A DNA stretch of 64,000 bases, taken from positions 248,001-312,000 of the forward strand of contig JAPYMA010000908.1 in the NCBI GenBank assembly GCA_035041965.1, written 5' to 3'. The notes below the pieces were generated by a model that saw only the letters and a list, made by a program, of their open reading frames with translations, searched no databases and was not told the DNA's origin. The stretch is from Anisakis pegreffii. Taxonomy: Eukaryota > Nematoda > Chromadorea > Rhabditida > Anisakidae. Made by a program: the position numbers and the translations under genes. Of the stretch, positions 29,169-40,882 are shown piece by piece. Numbering within the stretch: position 1 is the first letter of the stretch; every line of letters begins with the position of its first letter.

Positions 29169-29510
29169 ATGTATCTTTATTGTTTAGTGACATTCTACAC
29201 CTCATCGCATTTTATTTCACTTCTTATCAATACATCGAGACATTTTCAACAAACCAAATTCACAGAAATCCCACCGAAGTGTGCAATGTCATCGTATGAA
29301 TATGATCAGCAACACATTCAGTTACAGTTATTCAATGGAATTTTGAAAAGAATTGAACCATTTAACACGGCTCAGCAGCGTTGCAAGAACGTGGTAAATG
29401 TTGATCACACAGCAGATCAAAACCACGCAGAAATCACTCGCCAACAATTTAGTTTCATCCTCTTGAATCAGGCATATACGATTAGACTTTGGCTAATGCA
29501 TACACTTTAA
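29169..29510 (+). CDS. Weak candidate ORF, 113 aa
   Basis: ATG-initiated ORF preceded directly by an acceptor-like TTCTTTCGAATAG. The first 25 residues are hydrophobic (MYLYCLVTFYTSSHF), and the middle is polar with clusters of Gln. It is not recognised and has no partner exons. It may be chance; it is kept because it is among the longest ATG ORFs in the gene-poor interval and has an acceptor immediately upstream. Confidence 0.18.
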   Translation: MYLYCLVTFYTSSHFISLLINTSRHFQQTKFTEIPPKCAMSSYEYDQQHIQLQLFNGILKRIEPFNTAQQRCKNVVNVDHTADQNHAEITRQQFSFILLNQAYTIRLWLMHTL

Positions 29511-30246
29511 GGTTTATGCCGAAGTTCATGCTAGGGCTTAAGTTTAGACTTAAGTTGAGAGTGAATTGAACAAGATCCACTGATTTCTGCAGCTGTTCGC
29601 TGCTCTTTACTAGAATCCTACTTTTTTAAATAGCAGAATGAAGGCTGAAATAAGCAAATCATGTACAACGACACAGTTTCACTTTCAGTTTGATTATAAC
29701 TCATACGAACTTATTCTGATGGATAAGCATTCAAACATGTGAATATCTCAATTCAAGATCATCCGCTGCACACTCAAGACAACAAAGCCGAGTACATTTA
29801 ACTATTCCGCAGCAGGTTTATGAATCGATGCAATGTGCTGCTCTCAATAGTCATTTAGCACTTCATGAAAATCAAACTCGACTACACGATACAAGGCATT
29901 AGGATGCCTTCAAAATCCAGCAGGCCTAAAAACATTTATAAGCTGATCCCTGGTAAGAATATTAGATTTTGTGACCGTTGTTCATGAGATCAATCAGTTC
30001 ACTTGGTGAATTTCAGTTGATTTGTTGAGCTTACAATTTATAAAGCATAATGATCTTTGGGCGTTCATTTGGTAATAACACTCTTTATATATCGAAACAC
30101 AAAGCATTCATATCATACAAACACAAAAGGGAGGAGATCCTCCAAATGAGATATACGAAAGTTAAGTTTCATCATCCGAATCGATAGTGCATGATATCCG
30201 TGTACCTCTTATACATATAGCTAAAGTACAGATTTAAAGGTTGATT

Positions 30247-30540
30247 TCACATATCACTTTGGTGTCCCTCACGAATCGTCTCCTTCGCGCTCCGTCGCGA
30301 CATGATCTGTAAGTAGAAATTCAAAAATTGAGCCCTATACTCGAAAACTGCATGAATGCACAACAAGCGCTATTGCGTCCTGCTCATTCCTTTTTTGAGA
30401 TATAAAGCTTACCGCCACGCATAACGCTTCAAGACTGATTGTATTTCTTTATTTCTTGTCGATTGAAGAGGTTTTGCGATAATTGTTCGAGAGACTCATT
30501 CGCAATAATGATGTCCTCATCATTAAGGACACAAAGAAAG
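30247..30540 (-). CDS. Possible 3'-terminal exons of an unrecognised minus-strand gene
   Basis: On the minus strand, acceptor GGTTCTTTAG is followed by an open frame at 30540-30429 that encodes about 36 residues (includes LNDEDIIIANESLEQLSQ) and ends in TGA. In a different frame, a donor GTGGCG|GTAAGC lies downstream of that stop and an acceptor CTACTTACAG precedes a 60-nt exon 30306-30247 (MSRRSAKETIREGHQSDM, stop). The two could be alternative ends of one gene. No upstream exons were found, so both may be chance. The composition is more coding-like than the flanks. Confidence 0.22.
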
Positions 30541-31776
30541 CTAAAGAACCACAGCAGCACATGTGCACTCTACTCGGATATAATAGTATGGTGTGGCGGC
30601 TAGTGCCTTATGTAAGATCATGCAAATTAGTGGGTGATTTAAACGATATTCTATAAGAACTATAGGAGATCAATGAATAAGCGAGCAGATAGTGATTTAA
30701 GTGAATGCTATTCATCTAATATGCTAATTAGAGACTCAAGAATACCGCCATTCTGGCCTCAAAAAGCTCAAAACGAACCAAAAATGGACTCACAGACAGC
30801 TTTTCGAGATCAAGCGGGAGAGAGCAAGGCTATCACTTCACGCATAATTGTCGACTATTGAGATTAGATTAGAGCTTTTCGGATTGATCAGGATCATAGG
30901 AGATCATGATGTTGTATTCAGCTTACAATTATCTTGGCTTGGATTTATCATAGATAGATGTGAGTTGAGTATTATTAGCGCAGATGATGAGAAGCTTACA
31001 TTTTCATGGAGAGATGCTGCTATTGTATCGGTGAGTAATTATATTTGTAGTTGCCGACGATAGCTTTAAGAGGATAAAAGCATCTGTAAGCTTTGTGGAA
31101 ATTTTTTGAACGGAGAATATCCACTTGAATGGTCACTAATCGTTGTTAAATGAGAATAGACTTGGTACTCGGAGCTGATCGTGAGTTAAGGTCAAAATAA
31201 GGTTGAATCTAACTTTAATTTCCAAAGTTTGATAGATATTTGATAGATTTGATACTAAAGATTTGATACTTAAGTTTGATAGATACTAAAGAAATACGAC
31301 CTCAAAGCAGAAATTGGACTCATTGCTTCACGAATTTTCTTTCTTTCACATGAGACTTCACTAGCTAAATTGATTACCTTATTCGAAGTATCATACTACC
31401 CTCACAGATGAAAACATTCTGTAGGTAGAGTTGATGGGGTTGGACTGCTTTACACTGCTCACTGTTGAAATTTTTCAAATTAGTCAGTCAGTCCCCTTCA
31501 AATTGCTCTACATTCCAATATTACATTGGTGATACTCAAATTTTTTGTTGTTTTTCTGAATGATACTATAAACCGTAAATCATATTGCATGTTTACTTAT
31601 CTTGTTTACGAATGGCAACCTGAACAGCATTCATCCAAAAACAATCATTAATTAATATCATCGTTTATTTACAGTGGATGTTTATCCATTTAACAAATGA
31701 GCGTAGTCATAATTCATTGTGGCGTGTGCTTGCATGCTTATAACTGAAACATAGCGCTAGTTACTGTGCAATTCTT

Positions 31777-32037
31777 ATGAGTATTACTGTCATTGCTGTT
31801 GCTATTATTCTGTTAATAGGCAGCAACATCGTCAGTCAGCTAAGTGCCATAGCAAATTTGCATATTGACCTTAATGACCTATGCACTCTCCCGCGTAAAT
31901 GCCTGCCTCACCAAAGCAAGCATCAATATCTTCCTGTATATCTCATATCCTCGTATCTGTGTACTGCTTCATATTTATTCTGTGGTCATATCGTGATCAT
32001 CAACCGAAAATCACGTTCAAGTGGCAGGTGCGTGTGA
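31777..32037 (+). CDS. Candidate small secreted or membrane protein, 86 aa
   Basis: ATG-initiated ORF with a strongly hydrophobic first 20 residues (MSITVIAVAIILLIGSN), fitting a signal peptide or anchor, followed by a region with five cysteines (LCTLPRKCLPHQ, YLCTASYLFCGH). A donor-like AGTGGCAG|GTGCGTG near the end could instead make this a first exon. It is unrecognised. No polyadenylation signal or supporting exon was established. Confidence 0.25.
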   Translation: MSITVIAVAIILLIGSNIVSQLSAIANLHIDLNDLCTLPRKCLPHQSKHQYLPVYLISSYLCTASYLFCGHIVIINRKSRSSGRCV

Positions 32038-32569
32038 ATAGATCACTTTGTTGCCTCTCCAATCGTATTAGTCCGGTGCTCCATCAAGGAGGATATGCCT
32101 GAACAGACAGGAAAAAATGAATGTCTCAGGAGTTAATGAAAAATACGGGTTCCGTAGAAAGAGTTTGAACTTGAAGACGTGAAATTTGAAAACGGATGGA
32201 ACTTCATGCGTTGATTTGACAGTTATTACTGATGCGTATGTTTGCTTTTTATGAAATTATCAATGCGTGTTTGTCATCAAGTAAACAAGAGTGACCGAAT
32301 AAATAAACATAACGAATGATTCTAATGAATATTAATGAGCATTACGAATGAAGTGCACTTAGAGAACAATAAAATTGTTTAGATAAGAGGTGAAGGTTTA
32401 GTAGAAATGCGTTTATTAGATTTGCTAATCGTAATCATAATGCTATTACTTTTGATTATCTTGTGATATGGCAACTCAGTGATAACTCGTTAACTTTCTT
32501 ATCACGATTTAACCTGAGAGAGTGAGAGGAATTTTCGTTTAAAAACCTGGAATCTGCATTTTAAGCGAG

Positions 32570-32900
32570 TTGTGAGACCTGAAGTTTGATACTTAGTGAC
32601 ATTTGCAAGTCTTAATGAATACCACGTTATCACAAATTTGTGCTGTAATCAGTCAACTTGAGGCTACCCTGAAGATGATCCATATATAGCTGAAGATGAT
32701 CCATACATCGATGAATCATGCAACTGTAAAGTGCAGATCAAATACCGTTGATAAAAGAATCCATCTAGCGCAAAATAAAAGCGCTGACACCGAACAATAT
32801 TGATTCACTAACTCGACGTTTGCTCGAATTTTTTTTGTGGGACCTGAGGTTTGATAGTGTGTGACATTAGCTAGTCTTACTCAATACCACGTTTCCATTA
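32570..32900 (+). repeat. Direct duplication of about 60 nt, with a 21-nt tandem repeat between
   Basis: 32570-32632 and 32836-32894 share GAGACCTGAAGTTTGATA versus GGGACCTGAGGTTTGATA, then GTGACATT, AGTCTTA and AATACCACGTT. Between them, a 21-nt unit CTGAAGATGATCCATATATAG is tandemly duplicated at 32669-32710 with minor changes. Confidence 0.65.
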
Positions 32901-33862
32901 CCCTGAATGTTTCCATCCCCTGGATATCATGACAACGATTATTTATCTACCGAAACTGATTAAAGAAACTGGTTATGCTCATTGGATTATAATCGTATGC
33001 AATATGCAGATGTGAATATTTTATCAAATGATATATCTTATTATAATTTGATGGATCAACAATCGAAACGAATCAACGCATAAACAAAATCATCATCAAA
33101 TTATGGTTCCTGTCATCCGAGGAGTTACATGAATGCGGATTATGTACTGTAGTATTATTTGAATAAAAATTAAGTTATTATAGAATACTTGACTATAATT
33201 TCATTTGTTCTAAAAGTGATAATTGAGTCAGTGAATTGAATGAAGTGTTGTTTCCTTGTCAAAAGGATAGATATCGATCAATATGCAGTTGTTTCTCTTT
33301 GGGTATCCGTTCAGGTGTGTGCTGAATAGAGGTGAGAGATTATTTGTAGTAACAACAATAGTTGACAATCATGACGATTACGATAATGATAATATGAAAA
33401 GATAACAAATTAATATCATCTACAATAAAAGTTATTTTTGCTCTCTGTTCTCTTCTTCCATCTCGCTCTAAATTGTTGCCGCTTAATTGTTGAAAACATC
33501 TGCGCGTGCAATTGATGTTTTATAGTAAAAGATAGTATCTTATATTGTCTTATGATAGCAATAAATGCATGTACCTATTCATTCCAGTGGATCATTATGA
33601 TATTATTTTCAGATTATATCAGCAGGTATGGCACTAATAGGTGATCGGAATTGATTATATGAAAAACATGTGCAAAGAATATTTTTTGCTGGCTAATCCG
33701 TAATCCGTGAAACACACGAAATCGAAGTCGTTGTTTTGCCGGTTTATGGAACCTTTTAAATGAATACGAAATCGGATGACACTCGTTTTCCCTTGAGCCC
33801 CTTGAGCTCTGTTCGCTTTTCTGGACATAATCTGCACCAATTAATGAAATCTCTGAAGATTT

Positions 33863-33885
33863 CAATCATGATCTGATCATGATTG
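33863..33885. repeat. 23-nt perfect palindrome
   Basis: CAATCATGATC and GATCATGATTG flank a single central T. It may be a binding site for a dimeric factor or chance in A+T-rich DNA. Confidence 0.5.
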
Positions 33886-34982
33886 CATATGTAAACTGCT
33901 ATATATTTCTTAATTAACAATTTATATGATATGATCATCCTGATGAGGTGATTAATTCGCTATCAATATCAATAACTCAGTTGGGCTCTATCTGTAACAT
34001 CATCTGCCTCATTCATCCACTTGGTGAACAACCTTGTTCAGTGGGCAGCAATGCTATTAATTAACCATTGAATATAGTACTTATGTGACATACAAGCTGT
34101 ACAATGTATGCCACCTATTTGTCAAATAAACGTTAATTGAGTTGCTATAAATAATCGTAAAATGACTGGTCATTATTCAACAGCTCCGATTGTGGACACA
34201 ACTGAATGGTGCCTATTGATGACCACTGTTGACCACTGGTCACAACAAAATGGCGCCTGAACAGATAAATAACCACATGAAAACATCACGAAACTGTCAG
34301 TCAGTCAGTCAGCTGTAATGTGTGTTCGTATGACAGACAGCATTGCATGTGCACACTCAAGTTATGTGACATGCCTATGATATGGAGGATATATCACCAC
34401 ATTGCATATATCATGATAACGCGTGGATATGGGATATGAGCAAATGCACGTTCAGTGGCTTTCTAGATCTGCAAGTGATCGTGTAGAATTTTTATGAGTC
34501 ATTAATGTCAGAGTCTTGCATCATTTAGTACCTTTGTATTGCTCCTTCTGTAAATATGTCTCTGTTCATGTTTTGTTTTAGAATGTATGCATGTGCATGT
34601 GCACGATGTCTCATAGCGAACGAACGTCTCTTGCGCTGATCGTGAGTGACACTGGATGATTATGTATGAATTTATTTATTGTAAGCTGATCAGCTATTTA
34701 TTATTCATGCACTTCTTCACTCAATTATTCATGTACATGTCTTGATAATGAATTACGCACTGTATCGTACAATAAAACGACAAATCGATGATAGACCAGA
34801 ATGAATAATTTGTCTGCGCAGAAACAATAAGATTAATTTGCATCACATCGAATTAATATCAAGCCAGCAGACAGTAACATGCATACAGTTACTGAGTAAT
34901 ATTGATGGTAAAGGTTTGGAAATTTGTTGATGGTAGTCTCGCTGTTTAAGATTTGTAATGGAGACTAGACTTCAAAATAGAT

Positions 34983-35321
34983 ATGGTAATAGCTGTGGTT
35001 CTGAAGTTTCGAGATACAGATTACGTATTGTTGCAGCTGGTACTATTGATATTGGTGTCGTTGTTGTACTGTTCTGAAAGCATACAAGATCAGCTAGATC
35101 AGTTGTTGCATGGTAAGGTAATGTTGAGTGTGATGTTGTTGAGCTGGAAACCGAAAGATATTTCCTCATTGCACGGTTTAAAAAACACGATCCTAGTCGT
35201 GGTTCTTGAATCCGTGATATCAGATTCAAAGAGTAATGGAAACCGCTGTATCCCACCGCTCAATAGCCAGCCTTTCTTCATTATAAAAACATCCGGAGTG
35301 CATGATATCTCAGATTTGTAA
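34983..35321 (+). CDS. Weak candidate secreted-protein ORF, 112 aa
   Basis: ATG ORF with a hydrophobic stretch at residues about 14-30 (YVLLQLVLLILVSLLYC) followed by polar sequence. A donor-like GTAAGG lies inside at about 35112. There is an overlapping open frame on the other strand. It is not recognised; it could be chance. Confidence 0.18.
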   Translation: MVIAVVLKFRDTDYVLLQLVLLILVSLLYCSESIQDQLDQLLHGKVMLSVMLLSWKPKDISSLHGLKNTILVVVLESVISDSKSNGNRCIPPLNSQPFFIIKTSGVHDISDL

Positions 35322-37871
35322 ATGATTTAGATGTGATGTGAGACAGGTGATGGTTTTGTAAGTAGCGATATAATCAAGGACATCCATGCGGTATTTGACG
35401 GTTAAATGAAACCAAATCTTTCGCATAGATACTGTAAGCACAAACCTTTTATAGTAACAATCTAAAGCGATGCATGTGGATTAAACCAGTATCAAATTTC
35501 ATTCGTTAGATGTATCAATTGAAGTTGATAACATGAGCGGTGCGCACATCAATTCATCGATCATCTCGCCCTGGCATATGCAGCACAATATTAAAGGTAG
35601 AGATAATCACTGTGAGTGAAGCGATTTAGTAAATGATCACAGAGATTAGTGTTTTGGGGTGAGTGCGGCATCACTTCATTTTCATTAACCTATTATTTCA
35701 ATCACAATTAATGGTCCAATGGTTTTTGAAACACTGGTCGAACGGTCGGTACTTTTTAATGATTGAGTATTACTTGTTTTTTAATAATCATGTAGGTGAA
35801 GATGTAATTTGAGATTGAAAAGCTATTGCAATCACGAATATTTATGCGGGATGAAATCAGCAGTAAGAAATGTGAATGAGTCATTCCAGTTAAGGTGCGC
35901 AAATGGTTTTGAAACCACCATTTAGCGCATTGCTAAGAAGTTGTGATCTGAAACTATTGTTCAAGGTTAAGTGATTTAACTAGGTAATATGAACGACCAG
36001 ATAATCACGGTATTACTTGATGGTTGCTCATTTGATCTGTTTGATTGCAAAACGCTGATGATCTCGAAATTTGATATCGGGATCTGGTCGGATTGACATT
36101 TTAGTAATAGAATGCGAGAAGGATAAGGCTTGGGTGGCGGATGAGGACAACCGAATTTATAAGATGAAAAAGTTGAGGTGAAGATGAAATTGTGTACTGT
36201 CATTTGGGAATTGTATGTGCGAGCCTTAAGATATAGATTTTTTAATACTCAGCAAACGATTTGATCGCTGAAAACGATTTGTCAAGAATGCTTTATGTGT
36301 GTGTTTTTGCAGACATGAATGATGCACTCATCATGCAAATCTCCAAAAATCCAATGTATTCAACGTTAACGATCCATCAAACACTTCAAAATGATGACAG
36401 AAAATTACTGTGAAAAGTGATTAATTTAACGAAATCAGTGCAAAAAACGAAAGATTCGACTGAAGAGAATAGTTATCGAGTTGGATCAAAGAAAGCAAAC
36501 GATGCAAGAAACGTTTCAAAATCCCTCAATGAAACTCTTTCAGAAACCGGTTGCGGAATCTATTAGGAAAACAATTCGTCGCAAGGATGGATATCATATG
36601 AAGTGTAAACTGTCGTCATCTTCGCTCCACTGATCCACTGTCCTGAACACATAAACACACGCATGCACACTATCATTTACCGGCTCATCGAAAATGAAAT
36701 GATAATTTTAAACATTTTAACGAAAACCAAAGAAATTGCCGCATTGAATGCACATCAAAGGGCAATTCATAGGACGGATGGATATCATATGAATTGTAAG
36801 AATCTGAAACCATATGGACGATGATTCCATTTTAATTGTTGTTTAAAGTGTTCGAGTATTCTTTGTTTGTTTATTAGAGTATTTGCGTTGAATAGCAAAC
36901 AAAACCATTTAGTGCAGTTGCATTTGAGAAGTTGAAATGGTCACATCTGATCTCATCACAGAAAAACATTGATTCAGGTGACAACTATTAACCAAATTCT
37001 ATTATAGCAGAGTTAAGCTTGGAGGAATTACTTTCCCTGAAGATTCTTCCTATAGGACACCTCTGAATCTGCCAATGTCAAGTCAAATGAACGTCGAGAA
37101 ATATGAGAGTTTAAACCTTTCATGGTGCGTTTTCATTGAGTTTTCATTGAAAAATTTGGATTCATTATTATATGTTGACCGAATGAATTTGATGATAATG
37201 CTCTTAATGATGGAACGGTAGGACACAGTCAACAATGAGATCAAACAGTGACATCGATCGCGCCAAAAATTCAAACTGAATCGAAAAATCGCCTCTAAAA
37301 TGAAAGGAAAAGTGAATTGCAAATCTTAAATCCTAAAAAGATTAAGTGTTTGAGTTGAGTGATTGAGCGTGAATAATGAAAACTGTGGTCGGTCGATGGT
37401 TTAAGTGTGAACCGATAGCAGATAATAGAGTTGTATATTTGTATTGATATGCACAGTGGCATATCTTTTATATCTTTTTGCGTCTTTGACATGCAGATTT
37501 CAAACATCTGAAGATTAACTTCATAAATGTGTTCGGTCATTTGAACTCGTTTTTTGAAATTGGTTGAGAGGATTTAGGCATTTGAAATTATTTTTGATAC
37601 TAGGAAAATCAATCATAAGTGGATGAGGAACACTCGAAACTGTTGGAAGATTATCGCGTTTTGAATGGATGACACAAAAATTTGCTGTTTGAATTCAGTG
37701 AATCCTTACTTATATTTGATCTGAATTTGCAGTTCAATCCGTTCTTTCGGAAATGTGATCGTATCTTCATGATTCGTTTATCAAGAAAACAAACGCATGA
37801 ACACGGTTGAGAATTGAGTCAAACGGATTAGAAAACGCCAGCCAAAACATCTCCTAATCGGATCCAAAAAC

Positions 37872-37891
37872 GTGGATTTTATAAAATCCAC
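37872..37891. repeat. 20-nt perfect palindrome with nearby partial copy
   Basis: GTGGATTTTATAAAATCCAC is its own reverse complement; a half copy, GGTGGATTTTATAAATT, follows 24 nt later. Purpose unknown. Confidence 0.55.
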
Positions 37892-38340
37892 CTAAATCCG
37901 ATTCGGTGGATTTTATAAATTCGGAACTTTTTTGCCAACTCCACGAATTCCTCAAATACTTTCTTTTCCTCACATCACCACATGAGTGTATTCAAATCGG
38001 AATCTACATCAACAGTTTATGTCAATAAAGACTCCGAATTTTTATAAGTTACATGACACGAATCAATATGTGATCTTCAACGTGATCAAATGGCTATCGA
38101 TATGAAGACTCACTGATAAACTCGTACAGAAATATTTCAATTCAATTCGAACTCAAATATTTTCAGTTCAATTAGAACAATGTGGTCATAGCGTGTGGCA
38201 CGCCTGATTTTACAGTTTCAACGATCTGTTAAGACAAATCAAGTGATTCAGTGACAGACATCTTACCGATTCAAAACATGTGCACATAACTCAACATGCA
38301 ATCACAACGCAATTATTAGGACGATTTAAAACAATAAAAG

Positions 38341-39390
38341 AGTATCAAATGACGATCAAATATGGTACATGATGTGTTATAATGTGATTACATCGTTGCA
38401 TGTGGTTGGTGCTTGGAACTAACTGCTCACATTGCTGCAGTAAACACCCATTTGAATTGATTTAATAAACAAAGAGGATGATTTGAATCGTAGAAGGATC
38501 ATTCACTCAAATGTGTGATTCATTAATGCATGAACATAATGAATGAACCTTACAAACATATCGAATAGAGACATGAATATGTTCAATCAGTTGGTTCTGT
38601 GGAGAGATACGCTGCGCCGTGATGTGACGTTTGTGGTTTCTTATGTATCTTATGTACATTTGCAAGATTTCATTCAGATTGAGATGTCACCTCATGTCAG
38701 TATGATTCGAAGATGTGATATTAACTTAGAGCAGTAAATTGTGATTGCATTCTACGATTTTGGTATTGGCTAATCAAAGGACTGATTAAGAATTCCGAAT
38801 TTTGAGGATAGAAAGTAGATAAAAAGGGTATCAAGCAGATAACAATATAACAACAAGTGATCGTCAACAGAGCATTTGTCATTGATTGAATAGCACCAAA
38901 CCAATCATTCTGAATGAGCCATCAAGCTAGGGATTTTGTTTTATTAGATGATTTAACACAATAATGTCTCAGTGACATTCACTCAATATGCGATTGCCTT
39001 GATCTGACACCATCAAAAATGGAGCCAATCCAAATGACTGCTTCAAAACATCTGCACTGCACTCTGTATGAGAACAGTCTGAAATTTGAATTCGATTTGA
39101 AATTATTTGAAATGGAATCATTTATTTAGCGAATTTATTTCAGTTACTCTATTTGGTTCGATACAATTACAGTTCAATATTCAGTAATCATTACCATTAT
39201 TATTCAACAGTTATCATAACTAGACCATGTTTTAAGGCTTTGATCACCCAATTAGGTTATCTGTTTCGAGTTTGATTCTGATAAAAATTATCCACCTCAT
39301 TGGCTGTAGCATTCTTAAATCACTGGATATGAACTGATGCATTTGCTGGAGGGGAGGAAGTATCAAACGACGATCAAATATGGTACATGA
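38341..39390 (+). repeat. 32-nt direct repeat pair, about 1 kb apart
   Basis: AGTATCAAATGACGATCAAA continuing to TATGGTACATGA at 38341-38372 is repeated at 39358-39390 with one substitution. The second copy abuts the hairpin-bearing duplication that starts at about 39391. Confidence 0.6.
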
Positions 39391-39720
39391 ATATGTCTTC
39401 CGGTAAATTAACCTGTCAAACTTGTATGCAAGCATATGACAGAAAAATTATCCAATACTAATTATAATGCTAATTAGGTAATGGAAGGTAAATTATGTAA
39501 TGCCACTGACCAGTGATACATTGGAAAAACCTTGAAGTAATGAGATAATTTTGAGATTCATAAACGAAAATTATCATGTGGTTAACCCAGGTGTCATTTA
39601 TGTAATGTTTGCCTTCCGTTAAATTAACATGTCAGACTTGCTGCAAGTATATGACAGAAGAATTATCTAATACTAATTATAAGGCTAATTAGGTAATGGA
39701 ACGTAAATTATGTAATGCTA
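39391..39720 (+). repeat. Tandemly duplicated element of about 115 nt with internal hairpin
   Basis: Copies at 39391-39505 and 39601-39720 share TTCCG.TAAATTAAC, TATGACAGAA, AATACTAATTATAA, GCTAATTAGGTAATGGAA and GTAAATTATGTAATGC. Each copy contains a hairpin (in copy 2, ACTTG/CAAGT inside GTCA/TGAC). It ends about 1.2 kb before the first bHLH gene. Confidence 0.75.
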
Positions 39721-40284
39721 TCCATACAAAAGTTTTGCAACGAAGATCTACCCTTAATGCCACACTTGTAATTTAGCGTTTATCTCGTCAAAAATCCGGT
39801 TTCACCTGACAGGAGTGTGAATAGATAGCGACCTTCATATGACACAACCATGACAGATCATCAATGACCACTCTGATGACCACTGCATCCAAGTGACCAT
39901 CACATGATAATTAAGTTGGAACAGACGAAGTTTAGTGAACGGATAAGGTCAATTTGATCGCTTGAAGTCAAACTTTCGCGCATACTCACGTAATTTGACG
40001 GTGATGAACAATTAGTGTCTGTGGTTACTGACATTGTATACTTATATTTATGACTGGTCACTCAGCCAGATATACCTACATCTTTCCTAACAACATTGGA
40101 CAGGTGACATAATTTCAAAATTCCTTGGAATGCTATGGTCACTAGATTATTTGGTCACTACAGTATGTTACTATGCTTACAATTTAAGAAAGGTAATTTT
40201 CTTGTAGCCCCGCGGTAATTATAATAAGCCTGCATTCATATGAACCATGAACGACGGGGCGTGGTTTTGGTGACATTTCCTGTG

Positions 40285-40303
40285 TGTCCCATTGAATGGG
40301 ACA
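40285..40303. promoter_or_regulatory. Palindromic site upstream of the first bHLH gene
   Basis: TGTCCCATT and AATGGGACA flank a single G, a perfect 9+1+9 palindrome about 580 nt before the ATG at 40883, in a locally less A+T-rich stretch. It would suit a dimeric DNA-binding protein; the function is inferred only from symmetry and position. Confidence 0.3.
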
Positions 40304-40882
40304 GCAATGAGGAGAATAGGGATAAAGAAGGGGGAGGAGGACATTCATAGAGGTAATGACTGAATGAATGTGACAATCATCTAAGGAGGAGTAAGGCTCG
40401 GTTCAGTTTGCTTGAGCTTGCCTCTACCGGTTACCTCCATTCTATTCCCAAGAAAACCCGCGAGTGGTCTGCCTATTATAGCTGTTGTTGTTTGTTTGCT
40501 TTGTAAACAACATAACAGTTTTTTGTGTTCCTGAATCATTACCAACCTTACGGGTAAACTTATACTTACCCACACCAGATAAAAGTGTTGCTATCGATCT
40601 AACTTCGTGTAAAAGCTGCTGAGATCCTGCTTGATTTGTACGGCAGTATTCTTGTAATTTTGTATCGGAAGCTGCTAGCCTTTACCGGAGTTGTGGTCAC
40701 TATTCACTTATACGTTGTACATACCGACGACATATCTCAAGAGTTTTGTGGAGTAGTCCTTGAGAATACATTGTCATCATACTGTTGATATTATCGACAG
40801 AATATCTTGTCTTGTGGCTATAATTGATAACACTTCTTATCAATATAAAGAAGTGATTATTTCTGATCCATTCCACTTGATT

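Noticed and set aside
34298..34315. CAGTCAGTCAGTCAG run, also near 54213
   Set aside because: Simple tetranucleotide repeat; too short and without spacers, so not an array of any functional kind.
40760..40882. Upstream extension of bHLH gene 1 in the same frame
   Set aside because: The extension adds sequence with no conserved character; the ATG at 40883 gives a compact N terminus like those of the paralogues.
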